NCBI RefSeq assembly: GCF_029893585.1
Contig: NZ_JARXYX010000048.1
Span: 1-62,797, forward strand
Direction of reading: 5' to 3'
Source of the DNA: Streptomyces sp. LBL
GTDB lineage: Bacteria > Actinomycetota > Actinomycetes > Streptomycetales > Streptomycetaceae
DNA length: 62,797 nucleotides
The notes below the pieces were generated by a model. It was not told where the DNA came from. It saw only the letters and a program-made list of their open reading frames with translations, and ran no database searches. Shown here piece by piece: positions 16,385 to 23,402 of this stretch (its first letter is position 1; each line of letters begins with the position of its first letter). The position numbers and the translations under genes were made by a program.

Positions 16385-16852
16385 ATGACCGTCACGCAGC
16401 GTCGGGGCCGGAAGATCATGATGACGCCGGGCGAGCTGGACGAGTTCCTCACCAGTCAGCGCACCTGCCGGGTCGCCACCGTGTCCGCGAGTGGCGCCCC
16501 CCATGTGAGCACTCTCTGGTTCGCCTGGGACGGCACCTCGATGTGGCTCTACTCGGTGGTGCGCAGCAAGCGCTGGACCGATCTGCGGCGCGATCCGCGG
16601 GTCGCGATCGTGGTCGACACGGGTGAGGAGTACGACGAACTCATGGGCGTCGAGCTGTCCGGGGCCGTCGACTTCGTGGGCGAGGCCCCGCGCACCGGGG
16701 AGCTCTGTGCGGAACTCGATCTTCCGGAGACGCTGTTCGCCCGGAAGAACTTCCGCCTGGAGGAGATGCCGCACGACGGCCGGCACGCGTGGATACGACT
16801 GACGCCGGAGAAGATCGTCTCCTGGGACTTCCGGAAGCTGGGCCCCGCGTAG
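16385..16852 (+). CDS. Pyridoxamine-5'-phosphate-oxidase-fold protein (F420/FMN-type)
   Basis: 155 aa from ATG 16385 behind GAGAGAAAGAGGGGG. The split-barrel signatures are LTSQRTCRVATVSASGAPHVSTLWFAW (cofactor-binding strand), VRSKRWTDLRRDPRVAIVVD, and a Gly-rich end with RHAWIRLTPEKIVSWDF. This arrangement (TERT/PPOX, F420-dependent type) is frequent in actinobacteria, which use F420 instead of FMN in many such reductases. It should be a small cytosolic homodimer. The substrate is unknown. A 13-bp minisatellite follows the gene. Confidence 0.85.
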   Translation: MTVTQRRGRKIMMTPGELDEFLTSQRTCRVATVSASGAPHVSTLWFAWDGTSMWLYSVVRSKRWTDLRRDPRVAIVVDTGEEYDELMGVELSGAVDFVGEAPRTGELCAELDLPETLFARKNFRLEEMPHDGRHAWIRLTPEKIVSWDFRKLGPA

Positions 16853-17225
16853 CTCAGCAGGTCCTCAAGGCCGCCTGCAGCAAGGCCGCCACCGGCGGTC
16901 GGGTCCAGCGGTCGGGTCCAGCGGTCGGGTCCAGCGGTCGGGTCCGGCGGTCGGGTCCGGCGGTCGGGTCCGGCGGTCGGGTCCGGCGGTCGGCGTCCGC
17001 GCACCACACCGCGTACGCGTACCGGCGGTGGACGCGGTGTCGCACCGGCACGGCCCAAGCACGCCCCGGCCGCATCGGATCGCGCCCGAACCGGAACGCC
17101 TGCTTCATCCCGGTCGTCGCGAGACCGCCGGTGTCGCGATCCTCGGCGAGTCGCCGCGCCGGCCGACGCCGGTCGGCGCGGCGACTGTGCCGCGGGCGCG
17201 GTGCGCCCCCGGGTCAGGCCGAAGG
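16853..17225. other. Gene-free stretch containing a minisatellite
   Basis: Apart from the 13-bp repeat array at 16895-16998 I see nothing that looks like a gene here. The remainder (17000-17225) is arginine-codon-like GC-rich DNA with no frame showing family motifs. It separates the PPOX gene from the end of the convergent MocR gene. Confidence 0.4.
16895..16998. repeat. 13-bp minisatellite, eight copies
   Basis: Unit GCGGTCGGGTCC(A/G) repeated at 16895, 16908, 16921, 16934, 16947, 16960, 16973 and, degenerate, 16986. The last base switches from A to G after the third copy, showing two sub-types in blocks as expected from unequal exchange or slippage. It begins 43 bases after the PPOX stop codon. 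Confidence 0.9.
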
Positions 17226-17265
17226 CCGGTCCGCAGCTCACGCCCTAGACGTAGCTGCGGACCGG
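17226..17265. terminator. Hairpin spanning the MocR stop codon
   Basis: CCGGTCCGCAGCT (17226-17238) pairs perfectly with AGCTGCGGACCGG (17253-17265) around a 14-base loop that contains the stop codon of the MocR gene at 17245-17247. One arm therefore encodes the last residues of the protein. It is probably the transcription terminator for the gene. Confidence 0.6.
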
Positions 17266-18576
17266 GGCCGGTCTCACGGCGGAGGCGATCGCGTCCGCGA
17301 GCGGACCGGTCTCCTCGGCTGTGAGGGTCGAGACGGTGACCCGGATGCCGGGCGGCGCGCTCATCCGGAAGCGGGCGCCGGGTGCGACGCCCCAGCCGGA
17401 GTGCAGGAGACGGGCCACGGCTCCGGTCTCGTCGGGAACGGGGACCCACACGTTCATGCCGCTGCGTCCGTGGGCGGCGACGCCGCGCTCGGCGAGGGCG
17501 TCGATCAGCGCCTCCCGCCGGCTCCGGTACGCGGCCGCCACCGCCGGTCCGTCCACGGCACCGTCGGCCCACAGCCGGACCACGGCCCGCTGCGTCAGCA
17601 GGCTCACCCAGCCGGGCCCCAGGCGCTGCCGTCCGCGCACCCGGTCGACCGTGACGGTGTCTCCGGTGAGCACGGCGAGCCGCAGGTCGGGGCCGTAGGC
17701 CTTGGCGACCGAGCGGACGAAGGCCCAGTGGCGCGTCACGCCCGCCAGCGGGTGCAGCGGCAGGTCGACGATGCCGTGGCCGTGGTCGTCCTCGATCAAC
17801 AGGGTCTCGGGGTGCTCCCGGACGACGGCCCGCAGTGCCCGAGCCCGCGGGGCGCTCACCGACGCCCCGGTGGGGTTCTGCGCGCGGTCGGTGACCACCA
17901 CGGCACGCGCGCCCGCCACCAGGGCGGTGCGCAGGTCGTCGGGCAGCGGTCCCTCGTCGTCGACGCCGACGGGGATCGTACGCAGCCCGAGCGCCGGGAC
18001 GAGATCGAGGGTCCGGCCCCAGCCCGGGTCCTCGACCGCGACGCCGTCGCCCGGTTTGAGGTGCGCCGCGAGGACGCGCTCGACGGCGTCCAGCGATCCG
18101 GAGGCCACGGTGAGCGGTCCGGCCGGCACACCGTCCGCGTCGAGGCCGGCCCGGGCGAGCCGCGCCAGCTCCGGCTCCACGGGCTCGGCCCCGTACAGGA
18201 CCGGCTGCCGGTCGCCCTGCTCGGCCGCCGCCGCGAACGCCCGCGCGAGCGGCGGCAGCAGGGCGGGGTCGGGATTGCCGTCGGCCAGGTCACGCACCCC
18301 GGCCGGTACGTCGGCGCGCGTCTTCTCCCGGCCCGTCGTGGCGGGTCTGGGTCGCACCCGGCTGCCCCGGCGTCCGGCGGTCTCGATGACCCCACGCTCA
18401 CGCAACGTGCGATAGGCGGCGGCGACCGTGTTCGGGTTCACCCCCAGCGTGGCCGCCAACTCCCGCATGGGCGGCAGCGGTTGACCCGACTCCAGCGCAC
18501 CGGCGCCCACCGCACGCTCGATACTCGCGGAGATGTCCGCTGCACGCCGCCCTGCGATCCTATATTCTCCTAGCAC
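17245..18576 (-). CDS. MocR/PdxR-type regulator (GntR HTH plus aminotransferase domain)
   Basis: 443 aa. Residues 1-75 are a GntR winged helix (SGQPLPPMRELAATLGVNPNTV, TLRERGVIETAGRRGSRV). The rest is an aspartate-aminotransferase fold: GSLDAVERVLAAHLKPGD, VEDPGWGRTLDLV, QNPTGASVS, LLIEDDHG and the PLP lysine in VRSVAKAYGPDLRLAVL. MocR proteins sense PLP or an amine and control vitamin B6 or amine metabolism. It starts with GTG 18576, close to a TGCACTAGTGCA palindrome, and is divergent from a PPOX-fold gene, the arrangement expected for PdxR and its target. Confidence 0.9.
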   Translation of the reverse strand: MLGEYRIAGRRAADISASIERAVGAGALESGQPLPPMRELAATLGVNPNTVAAAYRTLRERGVIETAGRRGSRVRPRPATTGREKTRADVPAGVRDLADGNPDPALLPPLARAFAAAAEQGDRQPVLYGAEPVEPELARLARAGLDADGVPAGPLTVASGSLDAVERVLAAHLKPGDGVAVEDPGWGRTLDLVPALGLRTIPVGVDDEGPLPDDLRTALVAGARAVVVTDRAQNPTGASVSAPRARALRAVVREHPETLLIEDDHGHGIVDLPLHPLAGVTRHWAFVRSVAKAYGPDLRLAVLTGDTVTVDRVRGRQRLGPGWVSLLTQRAVVRLWADGAVDGPAVAAAYRSRREALIDALAERGVAAHGRSGMNVWVPVPDETGAVARLLHSGWGVAPGARFRMSAPPGIRVTVSTLTAEETGPLADAIASAVRPAPVRSYV

Positions 18577-18587
18577 AAAGACGATTA

Positions 18588-18599
18588 TGCACTAGTGCA
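18588..18599. promoter_or_regulatory. MocR operator candidate
   Basis: TGCACTAGTGCA is a perfect 12-bp palindrome between the divergent MocR and PPOX starts, with a second half-site CTAGCAC at 18570-18576. With only about 35 bases between the two genes, binding here would block both promoters, giving autorepression plus control of the partner. Confidence 0.6.
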
Positions 18600-18611
18600 A
18601 TGGAGACCGCC

Positions 18612-19295
18612 ATGCAGGGGACCCCGCAGCCGACACCACCGCCCGCCGCCTACGCCTCGACCGACCGTACGGTCCCCACGCGCTCCCCCGACCGGGCCTC
18701 CTACGACCAGGACCTGGTGCACGCGATACTCGACGAGGGGTACGTCTGCCACCTCGGCTTCGTCCGCGACGGCGCGCCGGTCGTCCTGCCGACGCTGTAC
18801 GCCCGGGTCGGCGAGCGGCTCTATGTCCACGGCTCGACCGGCTCGCGTCCGCTGCGGATGACGGGACGCGCCGACGCGGGCCTGCCGGTGTGTCTCACCG
18901 TCACCCATGTGGACGCGCTGATCCTGGCCCGCTCGGCCTTCCACCACTCGCTCAACTACCGCTCCGTGGTGGTGCACGGCGTCGCCCACGACGTGACCGA
19001 TCCCGAGGAGAAGCGGGCCGCCCTGGACGCGCTGGTCGACCATGTCGTCCCCGGCCGGGCCGCCGACTCCCGGCCCGCCGACAGGAAGGAACTGGCGGCC
19101 ACCGCGGTGATCCGCCTCGACCTCGAAGAGGTCTCCGCCAAGCTCCGCACCGGCGGCGTCAACGACGAGCCCGCGGACCTTGCCCTCCCGCACTGGGCCG
19201 GCGTCGTCCCGCTCCGCAAGGGCTACGCCGCACCGGTCGCCGACGCCGACCTGGCCCCCGGCACCGAACTCCCGGACTATCTGGCGATGCTGTGA
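18612..19295 (+). CDS. Pyridoxamine-5'-phosphate-oxidase-related protein
   Basis: 227 aa from ATG 18612, which has GGAG six bases upstream; ATG 18600 in the same frame is an alternative. The sequence RASYDQDLVHAILDEGYVCHLGFVRDG, VVLPTLYARVGERLYVHGSTGSRPLRM, and HHSLNYRSVVVHG is the flavin/nitroreductase split barrel (PPOX-related class). VCLTVTHVDALILARSAFHHSLNYRS is strongly conserved in the family. It is paired with a divergent MocR regulator, so it likely acts on a B6 vitamer or an amine, though the cofactor (FMN, haem or F420) is not decided by sequence. A strong terminator follows. Confidence 0.88.
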   Translation: MQGTPQPTPPPAAYASTDRTVPTRSPDRASYDQDLVHAILDEGYVCHLGFVRDGAPVVLPTLYARVGERLYVHGSTGSRPLRMTGRADAGLPVCLTVTHVDALILARSAFHHSLNYRSVVVHGVAHDVTDPEEKRAALDALVDHVVPGRAADSRPADRKELAATAVIRLDLEEVSAKLRTGGVNDEPADLALPHWAGVVPLRKGYAAPVADADLAPGTELPDYLAML

Positions 19296-19300
19296 GAAAC

Positions 19301-19332
19301 GGGGCCCCTTCAAGCGCACGCGAAGGGGCCCC
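19301..19332 (+). terminator. Intrinsic-type hairpin
   Basis: GGGGCCCCTTC (19301-19311) and GAAGGGGCCCC (19322-19332) pair perfectly over 11 bp around a 10-base loop, six bases after the PPOX stop and just before the end of the convergent truncated EamA gene. Confidence 0.8.
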
Positions 19333-19337
19333 TCCCG

Positions 19338-19688
19338 TCACCCGCGCACCGGTTCCTCGTCCGCCGCACCTCCCCGCGTCTCCGCCAACGCGAGTCCCGC
19401 GACCGACCCGAGCATCAGCACGGTCCCGGCGAGCGTCGGGGCGGTGAGCCGCTCCCCCAGCAGGGCGACGGCCAGCACCGCCGCGCCCACCGGCTCCAGC
19501 ATCATGATCACGGACACGGTGGCGGGCCGTACAACGGCGGCGGCCGCGAAGTACAGGGCGAAGGGCCCGATGTCACTGACTCGGTAGGCCAGGGAGCCGA
19601 CGGCACCCGCGGTGCCCCAGGCGACACCGGCGACGATCAGATAGGAGAGGCCCCGCCCGACGGGCAGGCCGACAGCAGCATTCGACAC
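19338..19688 (-). pseudogene. EamA/DMT transporter with a large internal deletion
   Basis: 116 aa from GTG 19688, against about 300 aa for the family. The first membrane helix is normal (LSYLIVAGVAWGTAGAVGSL), followed by a FALYFAAAAVV segment. The sequence then jumps directly to the penultimate region of the transporter, RPATVSVIMMLEPVGAAVLA, LLGERLTAPTLAG and the last helix. The PxxEPVxAAlLg..LLGE signature of the second EamA repeat is intact, so an in-frame deletion of about 180 codons removed helices 3-8. The remaining four-helix protein could be expressed as an SMR-sized membrane protein but is more likely inactive. Confidence 0.75.
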
Positions 19689-19902
19689 GTGATTCTCTCC
19701 GCAGACGCGCGCGGGGCGCGTCCTTCGCAGAGGCACGCCTGGCGCGGAAGTTCGGGAAGGACGCCCGCTCTGCGGGGTCCACGGAATTCTTCTGCGAGCA
19801 GCACCGTCACGCCCCGCGACGCGCGGGGCGTGGTTTCCGGAGGGCTCGCCTCAGGCGGCCGGCGGCGGAAGGACGAGTGCGTCGGAATACATGATCGACA
19901 GC

Positions 19903-20907
19903 CTACGCGGCGGTTCCCCGGGCCGACAGTTGCTTTTCGCCGCCACCGCCCGTCACCGGCTCCGCGGAGCCGGTGACGGGCGCCGACGACTGCGCGATGA
20001 ACGCGCCGGCCAGGACGATCACACCGCCGATGATCTGCGGCGCCGAGAGGTGCTCGCCGAGCAGGATCCAGGCGAGCACGGTCGCCAGGACAGCTTCCAG
20101 ACAGGCCACGACGCCCGCGACCTGCGGAGAGAGCCGGCGCACCGACAGCACGCCCGTGACGTAGGCGAGGACCGTGCCGACGAGCACGATCCAGCCCAGG
20201 AGCAGACCGGCCGCGACCGGAGTGCCGTCCATGTCGGCGGTGTGGGCGAGGAGAGACCAGTCCATGTTCCAGGGGCGCGCGACGGCGCTCAGCACGGCGG
20301 TGCCGACGAGGAGGCCGTAGGCGATGACCCCGAGCGGGTCGGGTGCCTCGTCGCCCGAATCGCTGCCCTGGTCGGACAGCACGAAGTAGCCGACCTGGCA
20401 GCAGGCGGCGCCGAGCGCGAGCAGGAGGCCGAGGGCGTCGAAGCTCAGGCCCGACCAGACCTCGACGACACAGGCAAGGCCGGCCACCGCGAGGACCACC
20501 CCGAGCGCGGCGGCCCGCGTCACCGGCCGCCGCTGCACGAACCGCACCCAGCCGAGCACGAGCGCGGGCGCGAGGTACTCGACGAGCAGGGCGACCCCGA
20601 CGGGGATGCGGGAGATCGCGACGAAGTAGCAGGCCTGGACACCGGCCACGGCGAGCAGACCGAATCCGGCGAGCAGCGCGGGACGGCGGCGCGGCAGCCC
20701 GCGGTGGCGGACGGCGACCGGCACCATCACCAGGGCGGCGCCCGCCACGCGCAGCCACACCACGTGGAGCGGGTCGAGTCCCGCCTCGATCAGCGGCTTG
20801 GCCGCGACTCCGGACCCGCCGAAGGCGAGCGCGGACACCAGTGCGAGACCGAGCCCGACGCCCCTTCCCCGGTGGCTCTGACTGCTCTCAGACGTATGCA
20901 CCGGCAC
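19903..20907 (-). CDS. EamA/DMT family transporter
   Basis: 334 aa from GTG 20907. Ten hydrophobic helices form two EamA repeats. Hallmarks are GVAAKPLIEAGLDPLHVVWLRVAGAALVM in the first repeat and VAGVVACLEAVLATVLAWILLGEHLSAPQIIGG in the second. The family exports small metabolites such as amino acids at the cytoplasmic membrane. A long hydrophilic tail (GSAEPVTGGGGEKQ) contains an internal 36-bp palindrome. The start has no convincing ribosome site; GTG 20901 is equally possible. It lies next to a deleted paralogue in the same orientation. Confidence 0.88.
   Translation of the reverse strand: MPVHTSESSQSHRGRGVGLGLALVSALAFGGSGVAAKPLIEAGLDPLHVVWLRVAGAALVMVPVAVRHRGLPRRRPALLAGFGLLAVAGVQACYFVAISRIPVGVALLVEYLAPALVLGWVRFVQRRPVTRAAALGVVLAVAGLACVVEVWSGLSFDALGLLLALGAACCQVGYFVLSDQGSDSGDEAPDPLGVIAYGLLVGTAVLSAVARPWNMDWSLLAHTADMDGTPVAAGLLLGWIVLVGTVLAYVTGVLSVRRLSPQVAGVVACLEAVLATVLAWILLGEHLSAPQIIGGVIVLAGAFIAQSSAPVTGSAEPVTGGGGEKQLSARGTAA
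19947..19982. repeat. 36-bp perfect palindrome in the 3' end of the EamA gene
   Basis: An uninterrupted self-complementary run from CGCCCGTCACCGGCTCCG to its exact reverse complement, 18 bp per arm with no spacer. It lies within the last 30 codons and encodes the repeated residues PVTGS.EPVTG. It may act as an intragenic terminator or attenuator. Confidence 0.8.
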
Positions 20908-21215
20908 ATGATGACAGGCAACGACATGAGCTTCACCCCCGTTGACACCTGTCTCAGCGACTGGACCCGGCACGTGCCTCAGTGACGGGACCGGACCCGC
21001 CCGCTGCGCGCGGCTGACACTCGGACGGCCCGCCGTAAGCGTCGCGGGCATCCACGAAAGGAAGCATTTACGCCCCCGAGAGCGCGCTGCTCGTCGGCTG
21101 AGGACGCCTCGCTCCGCAGATTCTGACGGTTCATCAGTATTGAATGTTGCGGGCCCTGCGGCTACGTTCCGCGACACCGTAGCCCGCCCGTAGCCCGACA
21201 CGAAGAGGTGGTCGC
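20908..21215. other. Divergent promoter region with operator-like motif
   Basis: Between the EamA gene and the SRPBCC gene there is no coding frame. CTGACGGTTCATCAG at 21123-21137 is an imperfect inverted repeat (CTGACG/CATCAG), a motif seen often upstream of Streptomyces genes and probably a regulator site for the SRPBCC gene 79 bases downstream. Confidence 0.45.
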
Positions 21216-21644
21216 ATGGCCGAAATCAGCGCGGAGGCCCGTCTCCCGGCGCCCCCGGAGAAGATCTGGGACCGGCTCACCGACTGGCCCCGGTACGGCG
21301 AGTGGAACGCGACCCACACCAGTTTCCCCAAGGGCGGTCCGGAGACCCTCGCCGTGGGCGGCACATTCCAGGAGAACATGAAGCTCATGGGTTTCCCGGC
21401 CGAGGTGGAGTGGACCATCGAGGAGCTGGAGCCGGCCCGGGTGTTCGCCATCCGCGGCAAGGGCCCGATGTCGGTGGTCGTCGCCACGCGCTACACCCTG
21501 ACCCCCGAGGGCGACACGACGACCGTACGCATCGACGGCGAGTTCACCGGTGCCGCGGTCTCTTTGATGGCGGGCAAGCTGAAGGACTCGGGGACGGCCG
21601 CGCTGAACGAGTCACTGCGCAAGCTGTCGGGGCTGGTGGGCTGA
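21216..21644 (+). CDS. SRPBCC (polyketide cyclase/START-like) family protein
   Basis: 142 aa, start ATG 21216 after GAAGAGGTGG. The pattern ISAEARLPAPPEKIWDRLTDWPRYGEWNATHT at the N-terminus, then GGTFQENMKLMGFPAEVEWTI, is the SRPBCC helix-grip fold (type II toxin RatA / polyketide cyclase 2). The C-terminal long helix ends TAALNESLRKLSGLVG. Members bind hydrophobic ligands such as lipids or polyketides in a deep cavity. No biosynthetic genes surround it, so a housekeeping lipid- or ligand-binding role is more likely than polyketide cyclisation. Confidence 0.88.
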   Translation: MAEISAEARLPAPPEKIWDRLTDWPRYGEWNATHTSFPKGGPETLAVGGTFQENMKLMGFPAEVEWTIEELEPARVFAIRGKGPMSVVVATRYTLTPEGDTTTVRIDGEFTGAAVSLMAGKLKDSGTAALNESLRKLSGLVG

Positions 21645-21673
21645 CGGCCTCCGACCCGGAGGCAGTCCACACG

Positions 21674-21709
21674 AAGGTGCCCCACGGATCGCTCCGCGGG
21701 GCACCTTTT
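21674..21709 (+). terminator. Intrinsic terminator
   Basis: AAGGTGCCCC and GGGGCACCTT form a perfect 10-bp stem around a 14-base loop, followed by TTTC, 30 bases after the SRPBCC stop. Confidence 0.85.
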
Positions 21710-21714
21710 CCGTC

Positions 21715-21790
21715 GCCTTCTTCCGTCGCCTTCGCCTGACGCCGTCTTCTTCCGTCGCCTTCTGACGCCGCCTTCTGACGCCGAAGGACG
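21715..21790. repeat. Degenerate 13-bp repeats downstream of padR
   Basis: Alternating TTCCGTCGCCTTC and TGACGCCGCCTTC-type units fill the space up to the PadR stop codon (21792). On the minus strand they read GGCGTCAGAAGGC, GACGGAAGAAGGC and so on. Copies vary in length (13-16 bp). Confidence 0.6.
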
Positions 21791-21791
21791 G

Positions 21792-22418
21792 TCAGTCCTC
21801 GTCGGCGAGGATGAGGTACAGCTTCTTGCGGGCCTCATTGATGACGGCGACGGCCTTCTCGCGCTGCTCCTTGCTGCCCGTCTTCCACACCTGGCCGAAG
21901 GCCTCCATCAGACCGAAGCCGGCCTGGCGGATCTCACCGAGGACCTCCCAGTCGACACCGCGGGAGGCTTCCTCCCAGGGCGCGTCGGGCCCCTCCTCGG
22001 CCGCAGTGCGACCGGCGTCGGTGAGCGAGAACAGCTTCTTGCCGCCCTCGGTCTCACTGACGATCAGCCCCTCGTCCTCCAGCAGTTGGAGGGTGGGGTA
22101 CACCGAGCCGGGGCTGGGCTTCCATGCCCCGCCGCTGCGCTCGGCGATCTCCTGGATCATCTCGTAACCGTGCATGGACCGGTCCTTCAGCAGGGCAAGG
22201 ATGGACGCGCGCACATCGCCGCGCCGCGCCCTCCCCCGCGGTCCGCCTCGACCCCTGGGACCCCAGGGGCCCGGCCCGAAGCCGGGCCCGCCGAAGCCGG
22301 GGCCCCCGGGACCACCCGGCCCGAAGGGCCCGAAGGCACCACGCCGGCCCTCGAAACCACCGCGGCCGCCCGGGCGACCTGCACCACCGTGTCCACGCTC
22401 GTATCCGTGGGAACGCAT
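21792..22418 (-). CDS. PadR-family regulator with a Gly/Pro-rich N-terminal tail
   Basis: 208 aa from ATG 22418 (GGAG eight bases upstream). The first about 65 residues are Gly, Pro and Arg rich (runs of GPGGPG and RGG) and should be disordered. The PadR winged helix follows: ASILALLKDRSMHGYEMIQEIAER, then WKPSPGSVYPTLQLLEDEGLI and GGKKLFSLTDAGR. A C-terminal dimerisation helix ends the protein (EQREKAVAVINEARKKLYLIL). PadR repressors respond to small aromatic or drug ligands and usually control an adjacent transporter; here none is adjacent on the same strand. A matching operator lies directly upstream, suggesting autoregulation. Confidence 0.88.
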   Translation of the reverse strand: MRSHGYERGHGGAGRPGGRGGFEGRRGAFGPFGPGGPGGPGFGGPGFGPGPWGPRGRGGPRGRARRGDVRASILALLKDRSMHGYEMIQEIAERSGGAWKPSPGSVYPTLQLLEDEGLIVSETEGGKKLFSLTDAGRTAAEEGPDAPWEEASRGVDWEVLGEIRQAGFGLMEAFGQVWKTGSKEQREKAVAVINEARKKLYLILADED

Positions 22419-22435
22419 CGCCATCACTCCATTCC

Positions 22436-22471
22436 ATCGTTGATCTGTCGCGATACTTCAACGATATATCG
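22436..22471. promoter_or_regulatory. PadR-type operator candidate
   Basis: ATCGTTGA (22436-22443) and TCAACGAT (22458-22465) form a perfect 8-bp inverted repeat spaced by 14 bases, overlapped by CGATATATCG (22462-22471), itself a perfect palindrome. The AT-rich ATATCGTTGA half-site is the form used by PadR-s2 regulators. It lies 18 bases upstream of the padR start. Confidence 0.7.
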
Positions 22472-22518
22472 GAAGCACTCGCAAGACAACCCCCTCCATG
22501 CCACGCGTCGCCGACCTG

Positions 22519-22622
22519 TGCCAGTGAACGTTGATCGATTGCCACTGAAGGGTGATCGATGGCTGTCTGTGTCAGTGAAGGATGACGACTTGCAGGTTCG
22601 TGCCAGCCAAGGACGACCGTTG
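22519..22622. repeat. Four 22-bp repeats resembling TniA-binding transposon-end sites
   Basis: Copies begin at 22519, 22540, 22570 and 22601 with consensus TGYCAGTGAAGGNTGAYSAY. The third, TGTCAGTGAAGGATGACGAC, followed by TTGCAG, has the same layout as Tn402/Tn5053 end repeats (TGTCA, a central AG-rich part, GACGACT-GCA). Spacings of 21, 30 and 31 bp are typical of multiple transposase sites at one end of Tn7/Tn402-type elements. All point the same way. I take this as the left end of the tni element. Confidence 0.6.
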
Positions 22623-22670
22623 GTGGCTCTGTCGTTTGGCACTGGCAGGTCTCGTTAGGATCTTCTGATC

Positions 22671-23345
22671 ATGGACGTGATGACGGGGAACGAGATGATC
22701 GCCATCCCGCCGGGGCAGGTGACGCTGTCGGACCGGCGGACACAGCGCAGTTGGTCGGTCGAGCTTGCGCCCTACCAGCTCGCGGCATCCCCGGTCACCC
22801 AGGCGTTGTACGCACAGATCACAGGCCAGCGGCCGAGTACCACCGCTGGCGACCAGTTGCCCATCGAGTGCGTCTCCTGGTGGGACGCGGCGCGGTTCTG
22901 CAACGCCCTGTCCCAGTGCGCCGGCCTCACGCCCGCGTACCACTTCCGTGCCGAGACCAAAGACATCGAGTGGGACACGTCCGCCGACGGGTATCGACTG
23001 CCGACCGAAGCCGAGTGGGAGCACGCCTGCCGTGCTGGGACGACCGGGCCGCGCTACGGGGAGCTCGACGAGATCGGCTGGTACCGCGGCAACTCGCACG
23101 AGCGCATCCACGAGGTGGGCGGCAAACGCCCCAACTCGTGGGGGTTCTACGACATGCTCGGCAACGTCTGGGACTGGTGCTGGGACGTCTACGACGCCGA
23201 GGTCTATGGCGCCTATCGGGTGCTGCGTGGCGGTGGTTGGTTCGATGAGCACTGGAGTTGCCGGGCCTCCGCGCGGCGCCGCAGCCACCCGACTTTCCAG
23301 GTCGACGACGTGGGATTCCGCGTCGCGCGTTCCGTCATGAGCTGA
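22671..23345 (+). CDS. Formylglycine-generating-enzyme-like (SUMF1/FGE) protein
   Basis: 224 aa covering a single FGE-sulfatase domain. Motifs: VTQALYAQITGQRPS, PIECVSWWDAARFCNALS, GYRLPTEAEWEHACRAG, NSWGFYDMLGNVWDWCWD, RVLRGGGWFDEHWSCRASARRR and the terminal DDVGFRVAR. True FGEs have two active-site cysteines near the C-terminus; here only one (WSCRAS) is near, so sulfatase maturation is unlikely and a role like other members (hydroxylation, C-S bond formation or maturation of a partner) is possible. No sulfatase is adjacent. It sits inside the tni element next to a phosphotransferase gene in the same orientation. Confidence 0.85.
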   Translation: MDVMTGNEMIAIPPGQVTLSDRRTQRSWSVELAPYQLAASPVTQALYAQITGQRPSTTAGDQLPIECVSWWDAARFCNALSQCAGLTPAYHFRAETKDIEWDTSADGYRLPTEAEWEHACRAGTTGPRYGELDEIGWYRGNSHERIHEVGGKRPNSWGFYDMLGNVWDWCWDVYDAEVYGAYRVLRGGGWFDEHWSCRASARRRSHPTFQVDDVGFRVARSVMS

Positions 23346-23402
23346 TCCACGTCGTGTGCGGCCCGGCCCGCGCGGGGTCGATCGGGCGATAGCGTGATCC
23401 TC

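Noticed and set aside
16895..16998. 13-bp repeats as iterons of a replication origin
   Set aside because: No Rep gene, no AT-rich region, location between chromosomal genes; better explained as a minisatellite.
17000..17225. Arg-rich open frames as a small gene
   Set aside because: Frames exist on both strands with no start context, and the composition is that of GC-rich non-coding DNA.
22671..23345. Calling the SUMF1-type gene a sulfatase-activating enzyme
   Set aside because: The second active-site cysteine is not visible and there is no sulfatase nearby, so only the fold was assigned.
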